Assembly: GCA_020634155.1 (NCBI GenBank)
Contig: JACKCI010000001.1
Span: 1,674,001 to 1,738,000, forward strand
Direction: 5' to 3'
Length of the DNA: 64,000 bases
Source of the DNA: Anaerolineales bacterium
GTDB lineage: Bacteria > Chloroflexota > Anaerolineae > Aggregatilineales > J027
Shown piece by piece: positions 32,545-41,291 of the stretch (its first letter is position 1; every line of letters begins with the position of its first letter). The position numbers were made by a program, and so were the translations under genes. The notes under the pieces are model-generated. The model was not told the origin of the DNA, ran no database searches, and was given only the letters and a program-made list of their open reading frames with translations.

Positions 32545-33927
32545 CTAGTCATCTGAGGACAGATTCCCCCCCCGACTACGGAAGCTAAGGCGGATAGGTG
32601 TGCCAGTTAGGGGATAGGCTTCCCGCAAGCAGTTCTCTAGATAGCGCTCATAGGAAAAATGCACCAGTCGATGGTCATTGACATGAAATAGGAAGGTCGG
32701 CGGATTGGTACGGACTTGGGTGGCGTAGTAGATCCGTAGGCGGCGCGGGTCTTTGGTGGATGGGGCATGGCGTGCGACGGCCTCACGCACCACGCGGTTA
32801 AGCTCGCTGGTGGGGATACGACGGTAGCGCTCCTCCCAAACGGAGAAGGTAGTCTCCAGCACTTGATGGATACGCTGCCCCGTCAATACACTGATGAAGA
32901 TAATCGGTGCCCACGACATAAAGCTGAGGTGGTGGCGGATTTCCTCAATATAGGTGTTCATGGTGCTGTTGTCTTTTTCGATTAAGTCCCATTTGTTGAC
33001 AACAATCACCACGCTCTTCATGCGTTGCAAGACCATATCCGCAACATGAGCATCTTGGGCGGTGATACCTTCGGTGGGGTCAACCAACAGCAGCGCCACA
33101 TCGCAGCGCTCAATGGCCTTTAGCGCCCGCAAGACGCTAAATTTCTCAATGCCGGGGTCAATGCGCCCGCGCCGACGGATGCCCGCTGTGTCAATCAAGA
33201 TAAGGTCTTGACCATGCCACTTCATGGGGGTATCGAGGGCGTCACGGGTGGTACCAGAAACATCCGAGACAATCGCACGATCCTCACCGAGGAGCCGATT
33301 AAGTAAGCTCGACTTGCCGACATTGGGACGGCCTACAATGGCAATCCGCAACACGTCCTCATCATCTTCAGGGTTGGACAGTTCGGGCGCGTCCGGCAAC
33401 AGGCTCACAACAGCATCCAGCAAGTCCCCACTACCGAGGCCATGAATGGCACTGACACCAATCACCTCCCCTAAGCCGAGACCGTAGAACTCAAAGACTT
33501 GGTCGTATTGGTCAACATTGTCGGTTTTGTTGGCCGCCACAAGGACAGGCTTATTGGTCTTTTGTAGAATGGTGGCAATGTCTTCATCGGCGGCGGTAAT
33601 ACCCTGCTGGGCATCGACCACCATCACGATAACATCCGCATCATTAATGGCAATCAGCGCTTGGGCTTTGATTTGTTCAACAAATTCAAGTGACCCCTCC
33701 GCTAGAGGCGAGACATCGCGGGTATCTTTGGGCTGATAGACCTCAATACCCCCCGTGTCAATCACCATAAACTCAACGCCGTTCCAGTCCACATCCCCAT
33801 GATTTCGGTCACGGGTTGTACCCGGAATCTCAGAGATGACGGCACGACGTTCCCCCACGAGTCGGTTAAACAAGGTCGATTTGCCCACATTGGGACGACC
33901 CACAAGGGCAACCAATGGTTTTTTCAT
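32545..33927 (-). CDS. der: Ribosome assembly GTPase Der (EngA)
   Basis: A 460-residue GTPase with two tandem G domains and a C-terminal KH-like domain, acting in 50S subunit assembly. First G domain: GRPNVGKST, DTGG, NKTD (about residues 8-165). Second: GRPNVGKSS, DTAG, NKWD (about 180-350). KH-like domain from about 355. The ATG at 33927 begins MKKPLVALVGRPN; GGAG lies 11 nt upstream. The ORF extends to 33963 without support. Housekeeping gene, standing alone in this region with a structured, hairpin-rich upstream region at 33958-34072. Confidence 0.97.
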   Translation of the reverse strand: MKKPLVALVGRPNVGKSTLFNRLVGERRAVISEIPGTTRDRNHGDVDWNGVEFMVIDTGGIEVYQPKDTRDVSPLAEGSLEFVEQIKAQALIAINDADVIVMVVDAQQGITAADEDIATILQKTNKPVLVAANKTDNVDQYDQVFEFYGLGLGEVIGVSAIHGLGSGDLLDAVVSLLPDAPELSNPEDDEDVLRIAIVGRPNVGKSSLLNRLLGEDRAIVSDVSGTTRDALDTPMKWHGQDLILIDTAGIRRRGRIDPGIEKFSVLRALKAIERCDVALLLVDPTEGITAQDAHVADMVLQRMKSVVIVVNKWDLIEKDNSTMNTYIEEIRHHLSFMSWAPIIFISVLTGQRIHQVLETTFSVWEERYRRIPTSELNRVVREAVARHAPSTKDPRRLRIYYATQVRTNPPTFLFHVNDHRLVHFSYERYLENCLREAYPLTGTPIRLSFRSRGGNLSSDD

Positions 33928-33957
33928 AATTGTAAATTCTCCAGATTGGGACAATTT

Positions 33958-34072
33958 AAACACAAAACGCCCACAACTTCAATCATGAGGAGAAGGGGAG
34001 TGTGGGCGCTTGCTTCGGGGTTGTGTTTAATAGTCTAGTTGGGTGGGAGCCAGGGAGGGAAAGACTATTAAA
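33958..34072. other. Structured intergenic region with nested hairpins and a G-quadruplex motif
   Basis: Between der and the small membrane gene. Outer repeat AAACACAA/TTGTGTTT (33958-33965 with 34021-34028) encloses CGCCCACA/TGTGGGCG (33968-33975 with 34001-34008); read on the minus strand the latter stem is followed by TTTTGTGTTT and could be a terminator or attenuator before der. Next comes a perfect 11-bp inverted repeat TTTAATAGTCT/AGACTATTAAA (34026-34036 with 34062-34072). Its 25-nt loop contains GGG-T-GGG-AGCCA-GGG-A-GGG (34041-34059) on the plus strand. The rest of 33928-34167 shows no gene. Confidence 0.65.
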
Positions 34073-34167
34073 CACTACAGGATGCTACTCTGTCTATCAT
34101 TATCACAAAGGCAAATTAAAATGCCCTTTATGTTTTGTCGTGAAATTGTCTGGGATTGTTAAAATCA

Positions 34168-34389
34168 CTAGGGGATAGCGATACTATCCGTGACCAACAA
34201 CAACATCACGCTAAAGACAGTCACCACCAAAAACAAGCCAACGGATATAAACATGCGCTCAACGGCGTTCATGCCGAAGATTTTTCCATCATCCACATCC
34301 TGCGCTCGGACTGCGACACTGCTGAAGTCGTCAAAAGATGGTTCCTCATTATCAAGGGCTAGTTGGCGCAGATGCTCTAGATCGCTCAT
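34168..34389 (-). CDS. Small C-terminally anchored membrane protein
   Basis: A 73-residue protein with a good ribosome site (GAGGAGG, 7 nt before the ATG). Residues 1-43 are soluble and mostly acidic (MSDLEHLRQLALDNEEPSFDD); residues 47-69 form one membrane helix close to the C-terminus, so it is probably tail-anchored with the N-terminus in the cytoplasm. No family recognised. The strong ribosome site and sensible composition argue that it is real. It precedes der on the same strand but is separated by 240 bp of structured DNA. Confidence 0.75.
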   Translation of the reverse strand: MSDLEHLRQLALDNEEPSFDDFSSVAVRAQDVDDGKIFGMNAVERMFISVGLFLVVTVFSVMLLLVTDSIAIP

Positions 34390-34476
34390 GGTTGTACCTC
34401 CTCATTCGTCTTTTCAAAGGATACAGCGTCTGCTGAACATAAGCAAGCCGTCTGTTTCTTCTCGGTTTGGCTATGC

Positions 34477-34482
34477 TATAAT
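34477..34482 (+). promoter_or_regulatory. Extended -10 promoter of the SdrD-like surface gene
   Basis: Plus strand TGCTATAAT (TATAAT at 34477-34482 with the extended TG motif), 27 nt before the GTG start. A clear -35 is not seen, as is usual for extended -10 promoters. Confidence 0.55.
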
Positions 34483-34508
34483 CGCCCCACATTGAAGGAG
34501 ATTGGCCT

Positions 34509-35366
34509 GTGCGGATTATCAGCATCTTACTGCTGTTTATACCCCTTGGACTAGCGACCATTGTCCATGCCCAAGGCACCCCCGATATTTGCATTCGCGC
34601 CTTTGAGGACACCAACCAAAATGGCTTATATGACGCGGGCGAACCCAGTCTGGCGGGTGTGAGTGTGTTCGTCAAGCAGGGTGAGGCCATTGTGGGGAGT
34701 TTGACGACCACCCCCGATGATGATTGCCTGTTGAACTTGGCAGCAGGCGACTATACAGTGGAGTTTGAGAGTCCATTCAATCCCACTACCCCAACCAGCC
34801 AAAGTGTGACACTCGATACAGAGCGCGTGATTATAGACTATGGGGCGATGACAACAACGGAAGCACCCACTGCGGACACAGCGGCATCGAGCGCACCGCA
34901 ACCGCTTGGCAACCAAATCTGTGTGGTGGTCTTCGAGGATAGCAATATCAATGGCCTGCGCGATGAAAATGAAGGACTAATCGCGGGGGTGGATGTGCAA
35001 CTAACCGCCAATGACGTGATTATCAATACCCTGCTGACGAGTGATAATGACTATAGCTGTTTTGCAGGATTAACCGCAGGGGCCTATCGGGTGCTGGTGC
35101 CGCCTAGCCCACACCATCAAATGACCACCCAAGCTGATTTTGCCCCTACCTTCATCGGGGTTGGCACCGATGTCAAAGCGGAGTTTGGGGCGCAACGGGT
35201 TGAAGCCTTTACCGCCGATGCACTGCTACCCAATCTGCCGCCCAAGACCGATAATGTCGAACTCGATCAAGAGACGCGGCTCTTATTGGCAGCATTTGGG
35301 GCAACAGTAGCCTTGATGCTGATGATGGGCATTGGGGCCATTGTTATTTGGTTCCTACGACGCTAA
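34509..35366 (+). CDS. Surface protein with two SdrD B-like (prealbumin-type) repeats
   Basis: A 285-residue protein: signal peptide (residues 1-22, cleavage near VHAQ), two beta-sandwich repeats at about 26-110 and 137-215, and a C-terminal membrane helix (about 258-281) followed by RR. Each repeat begins with the calcium-type loop seen in SdrD B domains: FEDTNQNGLYDAGEPSLAGV and FEDSNINGLRDENEGLIAGV. A Thr/Ala/Pro linker separates them. The GTG start follows AAGGAG by 9 nt. So it is exported and C-terminally anchored, a type I topology. The end overlaps the convergent Clp_N gene by 12 bp. Probably adhesive or structural; ligand unknown. Confidence 0.85.
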   Translation: MRIISILLLFIPLGLATIVHAQGTPDICIRAFEDTNQNGLYDAGEPSLAGVSVFVKQGEAIVGSLTTTPDDDCLLNLAAGDYTVEFESPFNPTTPTSQSVTLDTERVIIDYGAMTTTEAPTADTAASSAPQPLGNQICVVVFEDSNINGLRDENEGLIAGVDVQLTANDVIINTLLTSDNDYSCFAGLTAGAYRVLVPPSPHHQMTTQADFAPTFIGVGTDVKAEFGAQRVEAFTADALLPNLPPKTDNVELDQETRLLLAAFGATVALMLMMGIGAIVIWFLRR

Positions 35367-36230
35367 CGCCTCATAGACCAAACTTTGGAGCATCACCACA
35401 TCCACATTAAACACTTGCAGCATATGCTGTGACCATGGAAGCAACGTCATAGCAAAGAGGATATGCTCAGTGCCAGTGTAATGAGACCCCATCGCCTCGG
35501 CACGGTCAACCGCACGGTCAAGGATATGGTTGAGGCGGGTCTCCAATTCGATAGATTGAGCAGGCAGGTCAATCACAGCTTCGCTAATGGCCTCCGTGTC
35601 ACAGTTGCACTGAGCAAGGAGGCGCTTGGCGATGCTACGGCGCTCTTGGGTCAATGCCAAAAGGACATGCTCTGGTGCAATGGTGTTTTGGTCATGTGCG
35701 GCGGCAATCTGCTTGGCAGCATTCAGTACCCGCTTGGCAAGCTCACTGAGTTTTGCCATACGGCGCACCGACTCCATCGTTAACTCAGAAATCCCTTGTT
35801 GAATAATACGCTTGCAGCGGGCGCGGATTTGTTCGGGACTAATATCCAGCAAAGTCAGTAATTCGCGCAATTGCCCATTACCGCTACGGATTAATCCCAG
35901 TAAAATATGCTCGGTACCTAAATATTCGCTATTGAGGCCTTGGGCTTCAGCAACCGCCATGAGTAACGCTTCGCGCAATTCATAACTAAAAGGCAGTTGT
36001 TGTTCAACCGTTTCAGAAATGCTGTGCAGGTTTTGGACTTCTAAAAAAGCTTGAGGGCGGTCAAACTCTAAATCACATAAGACTTGCCAGCCGAGCGACC
36101 CGTCGGTATCAAGGATACCTAGAAACAAGTGGTCGGTGTCAACGGTCTCATGCCCATATTGCCGCGCCCAATAGTGACTTAAGGCGAGAGATTGACGTGC
36201 GTGTTGGCTGTACCGATATGAAGAACCCAT
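35355..36230 (-). CDS. Free-standing double Clp N-terminal domain protein
   Basis: A 291-residue protein made of Clp_N repeats only. Characteristic segments are YSQHARQSLALSHYWARQYGHETVDTDHLFLGIL, AEAQGLNSEYLGTEHILLGLI, AAKQIAAAHDQNTIAPEHVLLAL and AEAMGSHYTGTEHILFAM, giving four repeat units, i.e. two tandem N-domains like those at the start of ClpC/ClpA. No AAA+ ATPase domain follows. Such proteins may bind substrates or adaptors of Clp proteases or compete with ClpC for them; this is inferred. It is transcribed divergently from the GT gene at 36274. Confidence 0.87.
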   Translation of the reverse strand: MGSSYRYSQHARQSLALSHYWARQYGHETVDTDHLFLGILDTDGSLGWQVLCDLEFDRPQAFLEVQNLHSISETVEQQLPFSYELREALLMAVAEAQGLNSEYLGTEHILLGLIRSGNGQLRELLTLLDISPEQIRARCKRIIQQGISELTMESVRRMAKLSELAKRVLNAAKQIAAAHDQNTIAPEHVLLALTQERRSIAKRLLAQCNCDTEAISEAVIDLPAQSIELETRLNHILDRAVDRAEAMGSHYTGTEHILFAMTLLPWSQHMLQVFNVDVVMLQSLVYEALAS

Positions 36231-36260
36231 TGATCGTTACCATTCAAGTTCATTTTTCAT

Positions 36261-36266
36261 TATAGT
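36261..36266 (+). promoter_or_regulatory. -10 element giving a probable leaderless transcript
   Basis: TATAGT on the plus strand ends 7 nt before the ATG at 36274 of the glycosyltransferase, and no ribosome site precedes that ATG. Transcription would begin at or next to the start codon, so the mRNA is probably leaderless. Confidence 0.4.
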
Positions 36267-36273
36267 TTAGCCT

Positions 36274-38271
36274 ATGGAGACCCAACAAAAAAACTTATCA
36301 TCCTTATTCAACAACGTAGCCGCATGGTTGTACCGCCGTCGCCATTGGTTGGCAATTGGCACAACCCTCCTTGCGGTATATTGGTGCTGGCAAGCGGCGG
36401 GCTATCTTCAACCACGTTCATTAGAGATTGAAGATCACCGTACCGCCGTGCGCTTGCTAATCCGAGCGGGTATTGCGCTTGGAATTGCTGTGGCACTGTC
36501 TATTGCTAGACTGACGCCACCCCGTCCTCCACGCCACCCATTGACGCCCCATTATTCGTTTTGGTTGGCCGCCATCGGAGGAATCGCTGCACTTGCTATC
36601 GTAACCGAGTATAACGCGCAAGTCCTCAAAGCAGGCTGGCCGCCACCCTTGACGGCTAATACCCAGTTTATCCTATTATGCTTGGGCCTGCTGCTGCTGG
36701 CGTGGGGACTAGGCGGGTCAGGGTGGCGCATCCGCTGGCGCGAACTCGGATTGGTCGGTGTAATCACCCTTATGGCCTTCGGGTTGCGGGCATGGCGCTT
36801 GGAAAATGCCTTCCCCCATTTTGTAGATGAACTCAATTTTGCAACCTTTGTCCTGTACTTTATGGACAACAACAAAATCGGTCTACTGTGGCCCGAAGTA
36901 CGCGGCTTCCCCACCGTCTATAGCTTTCTAGAAATGCAAACCGTCCAGATGTTTGGTCGCAATTTAACGGGTGCGCGGGCTGTTAGTGTTGTCATTGGCA
37001 CCTTGACGATTCCGGCGCTCTATCTGCTGGCAAAAGAACTCTTTGACCGTCCAACTGCAATTATTGCCGCCCTGTTATTAGCCGTCTATCCGCCTCATAT
37101 TCATCATAGCCGCTTGGCGCTCAACAATATTGCTGACCCCCTCTTCGGCACCCTTGCCTTTGCCTTCTATGCCAGAGCCGTCCGTCATCAGCGCCGCCTT
37201 GATTATGCATTAGCTGGCATTAGCCTTGGCTTGACCCAATATTTCTATGAAGGTGGTCGCTTGCTCTATCCGCCTCTCCTGTTCATCTGGATGATCAGCG
37301 GGTTATGGTGGTGGCGACCTCACTGGAAGGGTGTCATCATTCTGGTGGTTGCTTTTATCATTGTAGCCGCCCCCATTTATCTCACTGTCCGTGAACGCGA
37401 CCAAGCACTTACTCCTCGGCTTGAATCAGAAGCATGGAAGGGCAGCTATTGGGACAGCATCGAAGAAACAGGCGATACTTCCGAATACTTGCGTCATCTC
37501 AAGTTCTCATTCTTGGCAATCGTCACCCAGCCAGAATGGGTCGCAATTTATTATGGGGGAGAATACGGCCTTGTTATGAATGAGGTCTTGCCGTTGCTGT
37601 TCCTTGGGTTGGGTATTGTCTTATGGCAGTTTTACCGACCAGGGATTCTGTTGGCGGGTTGGGTGCTGGCGGGTATCCTTGGCACCAGCCTATTACGCCA
37701 CAACGTCCTGACCACGCGCTATGTGGTAATTTTTCCCGCGCTTATTTTGTTGATAGCCGTCGGGTTACGGTACACGCCGAGCCTGCTGCGTTTTCCTAAA
37801 GAATTGCAGGCGGTGGTCATGGGTGTACTCGTGATGGCAATTATGGGCTGGCAAGTTCATTACTATTTCGGAGAGCATCTAGAGCTATTCAATACCCAGT
37901 CACGTTTAGCCTTTGCCTATGATGGCGAAGATGCACTCTTTCGGTCACGCGAGTTTCCACCGGGGACACATATCTATATCATTAGCTCCTCGGCAATTGA
38001 CCTTGGCTATGGACGCGGCGTTATCGACTTCTTTGCAGATGATGTCACCCTCCACGTCGTGGAACCAACGCTATTCACACCCGAATACATTGCCGAGATG
38101 CCGAAGACTGGCGACAAAGCCTTTTTCATCGAACATTTCGACAAGCCCGTCTTAGACCTGTTGTTGATGAATTTCTACCTTGATGGGCCGTACTATAGCC
38201 CTTACTCCACGACTCCCATCAAGAAACAATTGGCGCTCTTCTATGCTGACAAGCGCCATCAGCAAGGCTAA
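36274..38271 (+). CDS. PMT/ArnT-like GT-C membrane glycosyltransferase
   Basis: A 665-residue multi-pass protein with about eleven to twelve helices. The first luminal loop carries the catalytic-type acidic pair in FPHFVDELNFATFV (about residues 188-201), as in dolichyl-phosphate mannosyltransferase and ArnT families; later NLTGARAVSVVIGTLTIPALYLLAKELF and HSRLALNNIADPLFGTLAF match the family. A soluble C-terminal domain follows (about residue 550 on). It ends 4 nt before the GT4 gene, so the two probably act in one glycan or glycolipid pathway. Donor would be a polyprenyl-phosphate sugar. Confidence 0.86.
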   Translation: METQQKNLSSLFNNVAAWLYRRRHWLAIGTTLLAVYWCWQAAGYLQPRSLEIEDHRTAVRLLIRAGIALGIAVALSIARLTPPRPPRHPLTPHYSFWLAAIGGIAALAIVTEYNAQVLKAGWPPPLTANTQFILLCLGLLLLAWGLGGSGWRIRWRELGLVGVITLMAFGLRAWRLENAFPHFVDELNFATFVLYFMDNNKIGLLWPEVRGFPTVYSFLEMQTVQMFGRNLTGARAVSVVIGTLTIPALYLLAKELFDRPTAIIAALLLAVYPPHIHHSRLALNNIADPLFGTLAFAFYARAVRHQRRLDYALAGISLGLTQYFYEGGRLLYPPLLFIWMISGLWWWRPHWKGVIILVVAFIIVAAPIYLTVRERDQALTPRLESEAWKGSYWDSIEETGDTSEYLRHLKFSFLAIVTQPEWVAIYYGGEYGLVMNEVLPLLFLGLGIVLWQFYRPGILLAGWVLAGILGTSLLRHNVLTTRYVVIFPALILLIAVGLRYTPSLLRFPKELQAVVMGVLVMAIMGWQVHYYFGEHLELFNTQSRLAFAYDGEDALFRSREFPPGTHIYIISSSAIDLGYGRGVIDFFADDVTLHVVEPTLFTPEYIAEMPKTGDKAFFIEHFDKPVLDLLLMNFYLDGPYYSPYSTTPIKKQLALFYADKRHQQG

Positions 38272-38275
38272 TGCA

Positions 38276-39379
38276 ATGCGCGTATTGATGATTTCCAAAG
38301 CCTGTATTGTTGGCACCTATCAGCGCAAGTTGGAGGAAATGGCAACAGCCCCTGACCTCGATCTCAGTGTAGTGGTGCCACCCTCATGGCGCGATGAGCG
38401 CGGTGAAACCCAACTGGAGCGTGTCTTCACCCAAGGCTATGACTTGATAGTCAGCCCGATTCGCTTTAATGGGCGCTTTCATTGGCACTACTACCCTGCC
38501 CTTGAGCAACACCTTGACCACATCCAGCCCGACATCCTCCACATTGACGAGGAGCCGTATAGCCTAGTGACATGGTTAGCGCTACGGGCCGCCCGACGTC
38601 GCAACATCAAAACACTGTTTTTCTCATGGCAGAATATCTTGCGCCCCTATCCGCCACCCTTCCGCTGGTTTGAGCAAACCGTCCTCCAGCACGCCGACTA
38701 TGCGCTGATGGGGACAGAAAGCGCGGCGGCAGTTTGGCGGGCTAAGGGCTACACTGGCCCTTTGGCGGTTATCCCTCAATTCGGGGTTGACCCTGACCTC
38801 TTTTGCCCTGACTCCACACCCCACCCGCCCACACCCATGCACATCGGCTATGCTGGACGACTGTGGATTGGTAAAGCGGTTGATGTGTTGATTGCCGCCT
38901 TAGCCAACCTGCGCGAACTAGACTGGCGCTTAACCTTGATTGGCAGCGGGCCGGAGCAAGCCACCCTGACCGCACAGATTGAACAACTTAGTCTACAAGA
39001 CCGTATTCAGATTGTGCCTTGGGTGGCCTCTACCGCAATGCCTGCTTATATGCGAGCCTTGGACATTTTGGTTATCCCCTCTCGCACGCGGCGCTCATGG
39101 AAAGAGCAATACGGGCGTGTCATCATTGAAGCGATGGCAAGCGGTGTGGCGGTCATTGGCTCCAATAGTGGAGCTATACCCGATGTGATTGGCGATGCTG
39201 GCTTGGTTTTTGCGGAAGATGATGTAGATGACCTAACCTGTCACCTGCGCCACCTCATCGCTGATAGCGCAGCCCGACATGACCTTGCCCGGCGGGGCCG
39301 TCAGCGGGTACTGGCGCACTTCACACAGGCGCAAATTGCCGAGAAAACCATTGAAGTCTATCGAAGTATGTTAAAATAG
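38276..39379 (+). CDS. Glycosyltransferase family 4
   Basis: A 367-residue cytoplasmic GT-B enzyme. The C-terminal nucleotide-sugar domain is clear: IGYAGRLWIGKAVDVLIAAL, LIGSGPEQATL, QIVPWVASTAMPAYMRALDILVIPS, and the EX7E segment EQYGRVIIEAMASGVAVIGSNSGAIPDVIGDAGLVF. The ATG at 38276 begins MRVLMISKACIVGTYQRKL, a usual GT4 start; the longer ORF to 38180 overlaps the previous gene. AAGG lies about 9 nt before. Donor and acceptor unknown. Stop is 24 nt before the receiver-kinase gene. Confidence 0.92.
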   Translation: MRVLMISKACIVGTYQRKLEEMATAPDLDLSVVVPPSWRDERGETQLERVFTQGYDLIVSPIRFNGRFHWHYYPALEQHLDHIQPDILHIDEEPYSLVTWLALRAARRRNIKTLFFSWQNILRPYPPPFRWFEQTVLQHADYALMGTESAAAVWRAKGYTGPLAVIPQFGVDPDLFCPDSTPHPPTPMHIGYAGRLWIGKAVDVLIAALANLRELDWRLTLIGSGPEQATLTAQIEQLSLQDRIQIVPWVASTAMPAYMRALDILVIPSRTRRSWKEQYGRVIIEAMASGVAVIGSNSGAIPDVIGDAGLVFAEDDVDDLTCHLRHLIADSAARHDLARRGRQRVLAHFTQAQIAEKTIEVYRSMLK

Positions 39380-39403
39380 GCAGAAGTGAACGGGGGTATA
39401 GGT

Positions 39404-40537
39404 ATGGAATCCCATTACTTTGTCTTATTTGTCGAAGATAATATTGATTTTCGGGATAGCGCGGCCCGCTTTCTAGAGATTAAGGGCTTTGAGGTTATGG
39501 TCGCTGGCGATGGTGTAGAAGGCTTAGAGAAGCTCAATACTGCGCCACGCACACCAGATGCTATTGTGAGCGATATATCCATGCCTAAAATGAATGGTTA
39601 TGAGTTCTTCCAAGCAGTGCGTCAAAAAGAGCGCTGGAAGAGCATTCCCTTCATTTTCCTGACCGCTCTTGATGCGAATGCCGATTTTCGCATTGGGCGC
39701 ACCAGCGGGGCCGATGAATACCTCGTCAAACCCTTTAACCCTGAGAATTTTGCGATTGTCCTCAAGCAACGCATTGACCGCCACCGTGAAATCATTCAAA
39801 TTGGCGAGAACCAAGTGCAAGCCACGCGCAACATGATTATCAAAATCCTCGCCCATGAACTCCGCACACCCCTAACCTACGTGACCAATGGGTTTGACCT
39901 ATTGGCGGATGAGGTGCGTCAACGCGAAAACGGCAAAGACAACATCGACTCCATTCAATTCTCGACCATCCTTGACATCATCCACAACGGCACCAATCGG
40001 CTTAACCGCCTTGCCGAGCAGTTGGTACTCCTTGCCGAACTCTCCAGCACTGAATCCGGTAAGGCATGGCTCCATATGCGGTCTCAATTTGATTTTGGCG
40101 AGGTCATCCACGCGGCCATTGAGAACCTAGACTCGTTTGCCGCCAGCCGCGATGTGGTGGTAACCGTCAAGCCGCTGCCCGAAATCTGGGTGGATGGGGT
40201 ACGCAACCTGCTGATTCACGCTATCCGTGAGCCACTCCGTAATGCCATTCAATACTCGCATACAGGCGGCACCGTGACAATTGGTTGCACCACTGAGGAT
40301 AATTACTGGGTTATTGAGATTGCCGACAGTGGACGGGGAATCAAGCCGAATGACCTTGCCATTATCTGGGACTTAATCAGCCAATCCGAGCGCGATAAAT
40401 TCGAGCAACAGGGCTTTGGTCTCGGCCTACCCATTACCCAAAAGGTGCTGGCCTTGCATGATGGTATAGCCTTGATTGAGAGTGAATTCAACCAAGGCAC
40501 CATCGTGCGCTTAAAGCTACCTAAACACGAATCGTAA
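39404..40537 (+). CDS. Receiver domain - histidine kinase hybrid
   Basis: A 377-residue cytoplasmic protein with an N-terminal receiver (acidic E11/D12, phosphoacceptor Asp57 in VSDISMPKMNG, Lys109 in YLVKPF) followed by a kinase core: HisKA with His151 in ILAHELRTPLTYV, N-box EPLRNAIQYS, G1 DSGRGI and G2 QGFGLGLPITQKV. So a receiver phosphorylated elsewhere could tune the kinase. No sensor or membrane segment. The ATG at 39404 follows GGGGG; a GTG 18 nt earlier is possible. Its 3' end overlaps the convergent FabL gene by 17 bp. Confidence 0.91.
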   Translation: MESHYFVLFVEDNIDFRDSAARFLEIKGFEVMVAGDGVEGLEKLNTAPRTPDAIVSDISMPKMNGYEFFQAVRQKERWKSIPFIFLTALDANADFRIGRTSGADEYLVKPFNPENFAIVLKQRIDRHREIIQIGENQVQATRNMIIKILAHELRTPLTYVTNGFDLLADEVRQRENGKDNIDSIQFSTILDIIHNGTNRLNRLAEQLVLLAELSSTESGKAWLHMRSQFDFGEVIHAAIENLDSFAASRDVVVTVKPLPEIWVDGVRNLLIHAIREPLRNAIQYSHTGGTVTIGCTTEDNYWVIEIADSGRGIKPNDLAIIWDLISQSERDKFEQQGFGLGLPITQKVLALHDGIALIESEFNQGTIVRLKLPKHES

Positions 40538-41291
40538 AGCCCCCATCAATAACCAGCACTTGACCCCGAATCATGTAGGCATCTGGGGTACAAAGGAAGG
40601 CCACCACCCCGGCAATATCTTCAGGGGTGGGGTTGCGTCCAGCCGGTGTAAAGGTCGCCGACTCCTCTAGGCGTGTTTCGATAACCTCTCGAAACTGCGG
40701 GAAATGCTTGAGGGCGTCGGTTTCCACGGGGCCAGCTGATACCGCATTGACCACAATTTGCTTCGAAGCCAACTCCACCGCCAGATAGCGCGTCACAGCT
40801 TCAAGGGCGGCCTTAGAAACCCCCACCATCACATATTCGGGCAAAACGCGGTGAGCGCCAATGCTGGAAATGTTGATAATCGTGCCGCCCCCACGTGCCT
40901 CCATCAACGGAACGGCTTGCTGGGCCGCAAAAAGGGCCGAGCGGGCGTTGATGTTCATCGTCCAATCCCAACCCTTGACGCGCTGCTCCATCACGGGGCG
41001 GTTGTAGCCAGAGGCAGCGTTATTGACCAGAATATCAAGGCCGCCGAACTGCTCCCCGACAAAGCCAAACATCTGCTCAAGGTCAGACTGCTCCGCAACG
41101 TTGGCCTTGACGATTTCAGCGCGACGGCCCAAGGCCTGCAACTCAGCGACGGTTTCTTCGGCAGGCTCACGGTTGCGGAAGTAGTTGACAACAATATCAG
41201 CCCCTTCCGCAGCAAGGCGCAGGGCAATAGCCTTGCCTATCCCGCGTCCGCTTCCGGTAATTAATGCGACTTTTCCATCAAATCGACCCAT
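40521..41291 (-). CDS. fabL: Enoyl-ACP reductase, FabL type (SDR family)
   Basis: A 256-residue SDR protein closest in motif to FabL of Bacillus, the last reductive step of fatty-acid elongation. TGSGRGIG (12-19), NNAASGYNRPVME (90-102), Ser143, and Tyr153 and Lys160 six residues apart (PEYVMVGVSK), which is the enoyl-reductase spacing rather than the three-residue spacing of ordinary SDRs. VSAGPVETDAL follows. The ATG at 41291 is 5 nt after AGGAG; an ATG 3 nt earlier is also possible. It overlaps the DUF309 gene by 14 nt. NADPH preference is likely but not shown. Confidence 0.88.
   Translation of the reverse strand: MGRFDGKVALITGSGRGIGKAIALRLAAEGADIVVNYFRNREPAEETVAELQALGRRAEIVKANVAEQSDLEQMFGFVGEQFGGLDILVNNAASGYNRPVMEQRVKGWDWTMNINARSALFAAQQAVPLMEARGGGTIINISSIGAHRVLPEYVMVGVSKAALEAVTRYLAVELASKQIVVNAVSAGPVETDALKHFPQFREVIETRLEESATFTPAGRNPTPEDIAGVVAFLCTPDAYMIRGQVLVIDGGFTIRV

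Noticed and set aside
33924..33990. 20-codon ORF on the minus strand just before der, overlapping its ATG by 4 nt
   Set aside because: Preceded by pyrimidines instead of a ribosome site, and lacks any amino-acid run; could be tested but not supported.
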